In this document: one piece after another, positions 33,761 to 38,019 of the stretch
How the letters are laid out: each line of letters starts with the position of its first letter
Numbering within the stretch: position 1 is the stretch's first letter
Assembly: GCA_028292245.1 (NCBI GenBank)
Contig: JAQGMS010000155.1
Span: 1-38,019 of the forward strand
Origin: Ramlibacter sp.
GTDB taxonomy: Bacteria > Pseudomonadota > Gammaproteobacteria > Burkholderiales > Burkholderiaceae_C
Length of the DNA: 38,019 nt
Direction: 5' to 3'
Program-made: the position numbers and the translations under genes
Notes under the pieces: model-generated
What the model was told of the DNA's origin: nothing
Database searches by the model: none
What the model saw: the letters and a program-made list of their open reading frames with translations, nothing else

Positions 33761-34151
33761 AAGACCGTGTTCCTTCGTTCGCGACCGACCATGTGACCGT
33801 GAGGCCCACCACGCCGCTCGTCGTGACGACAGAGAGCTGGCTGCCGCCCTGCGGCAAGCCGGACGCAACCTTGGCGATCCAATCCGCGCAACGCGCGTAG
33901 GTGCAGGCCGAGCCGCTGCTGGTGACGTAGCTGGCGAGGTTGGGCTTGTCCACCCACATCACGCCGATGATTTCGCTGGCCAGGTAAGCCGCATCGGCCC
34001 GGTATTTGGCGGCGCTCTGGGCCCGCGTCATCGAAGCCTGCAGCCCGACCAGACCCAGGATGCCGATGCTGAAAATGAGGATGCCGACCAATGCCTCGAT
34101 CAGGGCGATGCCCCTGCTGGTGTGCCGTTTGGCGAGTCGGGAATGTCTCAT
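33735..34151 (-). CDS. pilV: PilV-type minor pilin
   Basis: A 138-residue minor pilin. The leader ends at Gly14 with cleavage in TSRG/IALIEALVGILIFSIGILG, and Glu is at mature position 5. LQASMTRAQSAAKYRADAAY follows, the family hallmark of PilV/GspI-like proteins. One cysteine pair (SACTYARCADW) is visible. It starts 11 bp after the fimT stop and overlaps pilW by 26 bp. It is part of the same tightly packed operon and would join the pilus-tip complex. Confidence 0.9.
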   Translation of the reverse strand: MRHSRLAKRHTSRGIALIEALVGILIFSIGILGLVGLQASMTRAQSAAKYRADAAYLASEIIGVMWVDKPNLASYVTSSGSACTYARCADWIAKVASGLPQGGSQLSVVTTSGVVGLTVTWSVANEGTRSYVLNTTIQ

Positions 34152-34162
34152 GCTGTCGGGCC

Positions 34163-34768
34163 TCAACTGCAAACGCGCGGATCGCTGCCGGTGACGTCGC
34201 GATCGCACATGCGCACTCCGCCGCTGGTGGAAATCTGGATGCGCAGGCGCCGCGCGCCGGTGTTGGAATGGCTGACGTCGATACGGCTCAAGGGCTGGCC
34301 GGTCTGGAGAGCCTGGCCGTAGCCGTTGAAGCTGACGGAACTGGCGGCCGTGGTTCCATCGCTGGCCAGACCGGCGATCGTGATGCCGTTGGCGCCCTGG
34401 CCTGCGCCGTACGCTTCGACGGTGCGGGGCGCGACCGTGAGCGAAGGCGCGATATCGCACTTGCCGGTGGGATCGTCCAGGCTGATGACCCATGAGGCCG
34501 ATGCCGACGACACTGCACAGCTGTTGTCCAGCGGCGCCGCGGTGGACGGGGACACCAGCCAGAACGTCACCACCTTGTTGCGACGGAGCGCTTCAGCCCG
34601 GGCCCTTTGCAAGCCGTTCTGGGCCGACTCGGCGATGCTCCTGACGTGTGTATTGCGGATGTATTCGGATACGCTCGGCAGGACAGCGGCCATCAGCACG
34701 CCGAGGATGGCCATCGTGACGGCCACCTCGATCATGTTGAAGCCCCGCTGGCGCGCAGAACCTAGCAT
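34163..34768 (-). CDS. fimT: FimT/FimU-type minor pilin
   Basis: A 201-residue GspH/FimT-type minor pilin. The leader is short (nine residues) with cleavage in RQRG/FNMIEVAVTMAILGVLMA, and Glu is at mature position 5. The GspH/FimT hallmark NGLQRARAEALRRNKVVTFWL follows near residue 50. The C-terminus holds the cysteine pair in MCDRDVTGSDPRVCS. FimU/FimT links the tip complex to the major pilin, and FimT in some species binds DNA during uptake. The ATG overlaps the stop of the preceding pilE-like gene (ATGCTAG), so the two are coupled. Confidence 0.88.
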   Translation of the reverse strand: MLGSARQRGFNMIEVAVTMAILGVLMAAVLPSVSEYIRNTHVRSIAESAQNGLQRARAEALRRNKVVTFWLVSPSTAAPLDNSCAVSSASASWVISLDDPTGKCDIAPSLTVAPRTVEAYGAGQGANGITIAGLASDGTTAASSVSFNGYGQALQTGQPLSRIDVSHSNTGARRLRIQISTSGGVRMCDRDVTGSDPRVCS

Positions 34769-35253
34769 TCGGTCCCCTTGACCAGCCAGCAGCCCTTGGA
34801 AACCGTCTGGCCCTTGAACTGCGTGGTGTGCTCGCGGGGGGTGACGTCCGGGGCAAAGGTGTAGACATGGCCCACGGCCATGCCGGAGCTTCCGGTGGCA
34901 GTCAGCGTATAGCCCGCTGTCGTGGTCGTGCACGTATATGTGAAGTACTTGGCACCGTTGGGCACGAAGTTGCTCCAGGCCGGAGCGTTGGTGCCGTTGG
35001 CGCAGGCGCCGCCATTGGTCGTCCCGTAATTCTTGTTGTCCTGGAAGTACTGCTCCAGCTTGATCCGGTAGTCCGCCATGGCGCCGAAGGCCTCGGGAAG
35101 CTGGCCCCGCCGCACATAGTCCCGGTAGGACGGCAGCGCGACGGCCGCCAGGATCCCGATCACCGCCACGGTGATCATCAGTTCGATGAGCGTGAAGCCA
35201 CGCGTGCTGCGGACGAGCCCGCCGCGACGGGCGATGGAGCGAAGATGTGCCAC
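34762..35253 (-). CDS. pilE: PilE-like type IV pilin, first gene of the minor pilin operon
   Basis: A 163-residue pilin. The start is GTG at 35253 with a strong AGAGGAAGGG site before it. The leader is 19 residues long, with cleavage in STRG/FTLIELMITVAVIGILAAVA and Glu at mature position 5. The body has the PilE features ALPSYRDYVRRGQLPEAFGAM and QYFQDNKNYG, and the C-terminus holds the D-region cysteines (KGCWLVKGTEC). In Pseudomonas the equivalent pilE lies at the end of the operon after pilY1; here it opens it. No clear sigma-54 site was found upstream; TTGCGC and TAGCAT, 17 bp apart in the preceding 100 bp, form a weak sigma-70 candidate. Confidence 0.88.
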   Translation of the reverse strand: MAHLRSIARRGGLVRSTRGFTLIELMITVAVIGILAAVALPSYRDYVRRGQLPEAFGAMADYRIKLEQYFQDNKNYGTTNGGACANGTNAPAWSNFVPNGAKYFTYTCTTTTAGYTLTATGSSGMAVGHVYTFAPDVTPREHTTQFKGQTVSKGCWLVKGTEC

Positions 35254-35398
35254 GGTTAACCCTTCCTCTGAGCATTGCAGACGCCGCATGCTAGCGCGGC
35301 ACCTGCCCCTGCGCAAAACCCCCAATGACCGGCGGCAGGATGGGAGCGATGGGCGGTCCCGGAACTGGCCGTGCCCGGCCAGGCCGGGCGCAGGCAAC

Positions 35399-35424
35399 AA
35401 AAAACGCCCCGAAGGGCGTTTTTT
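35399..35424 (-). terminator. strong, bidirectional intrinsic terminator
   Basis: A perfect 11-bp stem, A6-CGCCC (35399-35409) with GGGCG-T6 (35414-35424), encloses a four-base loop that reads TTCG on the minus strand, the very stable UUCG tetraloop. T-runs on both sides let it work in either direction. It lies 23 bp after the stop of the first DUF4148-type gene and insulates the pilus operon from it. Confidence 0.88.
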
Positions 35425-35447
35425 GGTTCCGGAGGCGGCTTCGGCTT

Positions 35448-35741
35448 TTAGATGCTGCCGGCTTCGCCCGAGGGGATCTGGCCCAGCCGCACGGCTTGCG
35501 CGGCTTGCGCGCGCAGCACCTTGCTGTCGACGCTGGACTTCACGGGCGCCGCGACGCGCGAGCCGGCCGGCTCGGTGCTGCGGGTGGCGGCCACCGTCGC
35601 GGCTTCGGCCATGACTTCGGCGCGGGTGCGGCTGCCTTCGAACTGGATGACGGCTTGCGAGGCGTCGGCTTCGTCGGCGCGGACGCCCGTGGAGGCGATG
35701 GCGGCGAAAGCGGCGATGGCGAGGATGGCTTTGGAGTTCAT
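35448..35741 (-). CDS. small exported DUF4148-type protein (paralogue A)
   Basis: A 97-residue protein with a clear Sec signal peptide (MNSKAILAIAAFAAIASTG, cleaved after VRA at about residue 22), leaving a mature chain of about 75 residues rich in Ala, Glu and Arg. The SRTRAEVMAEA segment matches the short helical motif of DUF4148 proteins, which are widespread in Burkholderiales and of unknown function. The signal peptide, ribosome binding site region (CACTGAAAGGTC) and promoter are nearly the same as those of the neighbouring paralogue B. It would be periplasmic or secreted. Expression is probably controlled by the 11-bp repeat array just upstream. Confidence 0.82.
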   Translation of the reverse strand: MNSKAILAIAAFAAIASTGVRADEADASQAVIQFEGSRTRAEVMAEAATVAATRSTEPAGSRVAAPVKSSVDSKVLRAQAAQAVRLGQIPSGEAGSI

Positions 35742-35826
35742 GATGAGGACCTTTCAGTGTGTGGAGATGAACAAGTTTCTTCGGTTGCTGTCTGGTCTCT
35801 TGGGGTCAAGCATCAACCGTGATTGA

Positions 35827-35880
35827 ACTGTAGGCGGCGCTATTTAGCTGGCCCTTAGCGTTGGCTTAGGTGGGAGTTAG
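35827..35880 (-). promoter_or_regulatory. promoter A with four TTAG boxes at 11-bp spacing
   Basis: TTAG on the plus strand (CTAA on the coding strand) occurs at 35844, 35855, 35866 and 35877, exactly 11 bp apart. Downstream on the coding strand lies a -10-like TACAGT (35832-35827) with no recognisable -35. Direct repeats at one helical turn, taking the place of the -35, are the hallmark of OmpR/PhoB-family activators. The fourth box overlaps the stop codon of paralogue B. Confidence 0.72.
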
Positions 35881-36278
35881 CGGGTCCAGCCGCCGCCGTA
35901 TTCCACCTGCATGGCCGCCACTTCGTCGCGGTGCGCGAGGTAGTCGGCCCGCACTTGCGCGCGGGTCTTGGTCGACTGGAAATGCGCCATCTGGTCGTAG
36001 GCCAGCGACCAGGGGTCCACGCCTTCCTTGACGTACTGCGCCAGTTCGGCCTGCACTTGCGCGCGGCTCTTGGTCGACTGGAAGTTCGCCAGCGGGTTGT
36101 AGTCGAGGGACCACGGGTTCACGCCGGCGCTGTTGAACTGCGCCAGTTCGGCTTGCACTTCGGCGCGCGTGCGGGTGGACTGCAGCGGCGCGTTGTCGAT
36201 GGTGATGTCGTCGGCGCGCGCGGCGGTGCCGGTGAGCGCGGCGAATGCGGCGATGGCCAGGAGGGCTTTGGAATTCAT
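35877..36278 (-). CDS. small exported DUF4148-type protein with three internal repeats (paralogue B)
   Basis: A 133-residue protein with a signal peptide nearly identical to paralogue A (MNSKALLAIAAFAALTGTA, cleaved after ARA at about residue 22). The mature part is three tandem copies of a 34-residue unit starting at about residues 32, 66 and 100: QST(R/K)(T/S)RA(E/Q)V(Q/R)A(E/D), and in the first two copies then GV(N/D)PWSL(D/A)Y. The third copy is shortened and ends VEYGGGWTR. Each unit looks like one amphipathic helix plus a turn. Function is unknown; DUF4148 proteins are exported. It has its own copy of the 11-bp repeat promoter and lies between paralogue A and the sensor kinase gene. 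Confidence 0.82.
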   Translation of the reverse strand: MNSKALLAIAAFAALTGTAARADDITIDNAPLQSTRTRAEVQAELAQFNSAGVNPWSLDYNPLANFQSTKSRAQVQAELAQYVKEGVDPWSLAYDQMAHFQSTKTRAQVRADYLAHRDEVAAMQVEYGGGWTR

Positions 36279-36336
36279 GATGGAGACCTTTCAGTGAGTG
36301 ATTCGGATCGATGCGGTTTGCGTAAACCGTGATCTC

Positions 36337-36390
36337 ACTGTAGGAGCGGCCATTTAGCTGGCCTTTAGCGCTGGCTTAGCTGGGAATGAG
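36337..36390 (-). promoter_or_regulatory. promoter B with TTAG boxes at 11-bp spacing
   Basis: TTAG on the plus strand occurs at 36354, 36365 and 36376, with a degenerate fourth copy (TGAG) at 36387, again exactly 11 bp apart. The -10-like TACAGT (36342-36337) lies at the same distance as in promoter A, and the inter-box bases are also largely conserved. A small hairpin, CGGTTT with AAACCG (36314-36329), lies just after the predicted transcription start. Confidence 0.72.
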
Positions 36391-36392
36391 CA

Positions 36393-37820
36393 CTACGCGA
36401 GCTCGACGCGTGCGACCAGGCCGCTGCGGTCATCGCGATTGCGCAGCAGGATGCGCAGGCCGCAGCGCTGCGCCGCGGCTTGCGCGATCGACAGGCCCAG
36501 GCCGCTGCCGCGCGCGTTGCCGCCGGCGACGCGATAGAAGCGATCGAACACGCGCGCCAGCAAATCGGGCGGGATGCCCGGGCCGGTGTCGATCACTTCG
36601 ATGGCGGCACGCCCGCCCTCGGTGAGCAGCCGCACGTCGACCACGCCGCCTTCGGGCGTATAGCGCAGCGCGTTCTCGATCAGGTTGTCCAGCACGCTGC
36701 GCAGGTCGCCAGCCGCGCAGCGCAGGGCTGCCGCCGGCTCGCCCGGTGGCATACCGACCAGGCCCAGGTCGATGTTGCGCTGGTCGGCCAGTGCGATCAG
36801 CGCATTGATGCTCTCGTGCAACTGTGCATGCAAATCCACCGGGCCTGCCGCTTCGGCCACCGGCGCCTCCTGCCGCGAGAGCTTGAGCAGCTGGTCGATC
36901 AGCCGCTGCGCGCGGCCGACGCCGGCTTCGAGCTGCGCGAAGCTTTGCTGGCACGCGCCCGCCGGCAGGTCGGCGCGCACATTTTCCAGCTGCAACGCCA
37001 CGGCGGTGATGGGCGTGCGCAATTCATGCGCGGCATCCTGCACGAAACGGCGCTGGGTGGCGAAGGCGTCGCGCACACGAGTGAGCAGGCTGTTGAACGA
37101 CTCCACCAGCGGCTTGAGCTCGCGCGGCACGCGCTCCAGCGGCAGCTCGGAGATGTTGTGCTCGTCCTGCTGCGCGGCTTGCCGGCCGATGTCTTGCACA
37201 GCGCGCGACATCGCGCCGGACACGCCCCACAGGATCAGGATGGCCAGCGGCAGCAGGATCAGCACCGGCGCGATGGCGGCGCCCGCCCGCTCCACGGCCA
37301 GGTGCGCGCGGAACATGCCGCTCTGGAATATCTGGACGCGGCGCCCGCCATGGTCGGCTGGATTCGTCGCATAGACGCGCCAGGACGTGCCGTCCACGCG
37401 CACGTCGTCGAAGCCTGCCTGCGGCTGCGGCCCGGCAGTCAATTGCGGCCAGGACGTGATCTGCATCCGGCCGTCGGCACCGTACACCTGGACGATGTAA
37501 GCGCCCCACTTGTGCACGCGCTCGTCGCTCGGGACCGGCGGCATCGCATGACCTTCCTGTATGGCGATGGATTCGCCCAGCTGTTCCATCTGGGTGTCCA
37601 TGAACTCGCGCACCATGTAGCTGTAGCTCCAGTACGAGAACGCAGCGGAAGCGGCGCCGACGATCAGGAACAGCGGCACCAGCCACATCAGCAGGACGCG
37701 TCGCATCGAGCACATCCGCCCCTCGGGGAACACGTGGAACCGCGAATCGGCATGGCGCGGGCCTTCATGGGGAAAGCCCTGCAGCTTCGCGGCGCCTTGC
37801 CCTGCGTGCATCTTCATCAT
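36393..37820 (-). CDS. two-component sensor histidine kinase (QseC/PmrB-like)
   Basis: A 475-residue inner-membrane kinase. Transmembrane helices are at about residues 41-62 and 181-203, with a periplasmic sensor loop of about 115 residues between them. A HAMP-like linker follows, then the H box FVQDAAHELRTPITAV with phosphoacceptor His265, the N box NLIENALRYTPEGG, and the ATP lid motifs DTGPGIP and GSGLGLSIA. ATG 37820 overlaps the regulator's stop in ATGA; a shorter start at MCSMRRVLLMW (residue 36 or 39), just after GAGGGG, is also plausible because the first 35 residues look unlike a membrane protein N-terminus. The gene lies upstream of, and on the same strand as, the DUF4148 pair. Confidence 0.9.
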   Translation of the reverse strand: MMKMHAGQGAAKLQGFPHEGPRHADSRFHVFPEGRMCSMRRVLLMWLVPLFLIVGAASAAFSYWSYSYMVREFMDTQMEQLGESIAIQEGHAMPPVPSDERVHKWGAYIVQVYGADGRMQITSWPQLTAGPQPQAGFDDVRVDGTSWRVYATNPADHGGRRVQIFQSGMFRAHLAVERAGAAIAPVLILLPLAILILWGVSGAMSRAVQDIGRQAAQQDEHNISELPLERVPRELKPLVESFNSLLTRVRDAFATQRRFVQDAAHELRTPITAVALQLENVRADLPAGACQQSFAQLEAGVGRAQRLIDQLLKLSRQEAPVAEAAGPVDLHAQLHESINALIALADQRNIDLGLVGMPPGEPAAALRCAAGDLRSVLDNLIENALRYTPEGGVVDVRLLTEGGRAAIEVIDTGPGIPPDLLARVFDRFYRVAGGNARGSGLGLSIAQAAAQRCGLRILLRNRDDRSGLVARVELA

Positions 37821-38019
37821 GGCGCCACGCCTTCACCGGCGCCGGCCTGGGTTTGCACCGCCGCGATACGCCAGCCCAGGCCGCGCACGTTCCGGATGGT
37901 GTCGGCGCCGAGCTTGCGGCGCATGCCGTGGATCAGCACGTCCACCGCGTTGCTGCTGACCTCTTCGCCCCAGCCATAGATGCGGCTTTCCAATTGGTCG
38001 CGCGACAGGATCGCGCCGG
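37817..38019 (-). CDS. OmpR/PhoB-family response regulator, C-terminal part
   Basis: The last 66 residues of a winged-helix response regulator; the receiver domain lies beyond the window edge. The DNA-binding domain is clear: LSRDQLESRIYGWGEEVSSN, the recognition helix AVDVLIHGMRRKLG, and the wing TIRNVRGLGWRI. The GWGEEVSSN wording is typical of the QseB/PmrA branch. It is translationally coupled to the sensor kinase. OmpR/PhoB-family dimers bind direct repeats spaced by 11 bp, the pattern found in front of both DUF4148 genes 1.5-2 kb away. Confidence 0.9.
   Translation of the reverse strand, partial: GAILSRDQLESRIYGWGEEVSSNAVDVLIHGMRRKLGADTIRNVRGLGWRIAAVQTQAGAGEGVAP

Noticed and set aside
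35254..35398. Sigma-54 promoter for the pilus operon
   Set aside because: No GG-N10-GC element with flanking TGGCAC/TTGCA consensus was found; only a weak sigma-70-like pair is present.

Overview
The window is a chromosomal segment of a GC-rich betaproteobacterium. Porin type, the string of orphan Bug-family solute receptors, the twin DUF4148 genes and the type IV pilus minor-pilin operon all point to Burkholderiales, most likely Comamonadaceae (Ramlibacter/Variovorax-like). This placement is inferred from gene content and protein style, not from a database search. No rRNA, tRNA, CRISPR array, transposase or prophage was seen.

Region 1 (1-13.9 kb) is mostly housekeeping. It holds the 3' end of AMP nucleosidase, a small zinc-ribbon membrane protein, phosphatidylserine decarboxylase, a NodI/NodJ-type ABC exporter and a GMC oxidoreductase. 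A co-directional run follows: a membrane protein of unknown function, a TldD/TldE-like protease pair, an ICMT-like membrane methyltransferase and a crotonase. After it come the peroxide-sensing ohrR-ohr pair, a DUF2855 protein and an SrkA-type kinase.

Region 2 (14.1-24.4 kb) is accessory and catabolic. A divergent LysR regulator faces a six-gene minus-strand operon: VOC dioxygenase/glyoxalase, FAD monooxygenase, GST, Bug receptor, maleylacetate reductase and porin. Together these could carry a small aromatic acid from the outer membrane to 3-oxoadipate. A fumarylacetoacetate-hydrolase family gene with a one-base frameshift follows, then two more Bug receptors and a ModA-like protein with no signal peptide.

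Region 3 (24.4-26.7 kb) holds htpG behind a convincing sigma-32 promoter, and an 80-residue orphan gene.

Region 4 (26.7-35.3 kb) is a seven-gene type IV pilus operon on the minus strand: pilE-like, fimT, pilV, pilW, pilX, pilY1 and a TonB-like protein. PilY1 carries a very large Ser/Thr-rich insertion inside its von Willebrand A domain.

Region 5 (35.4-38.0 kb) holds two paralogous small exported DUF4148-type proteins next to an OmpR/QseBC-type two-component system. Both promoters carry arrays of TTAG (CTAA on the coding strand) repeated every 11 bp ahead of a shared -10 element. These are strong candidates for binding sites of the neighbouring response regulator and are the most interesting signal in the window.
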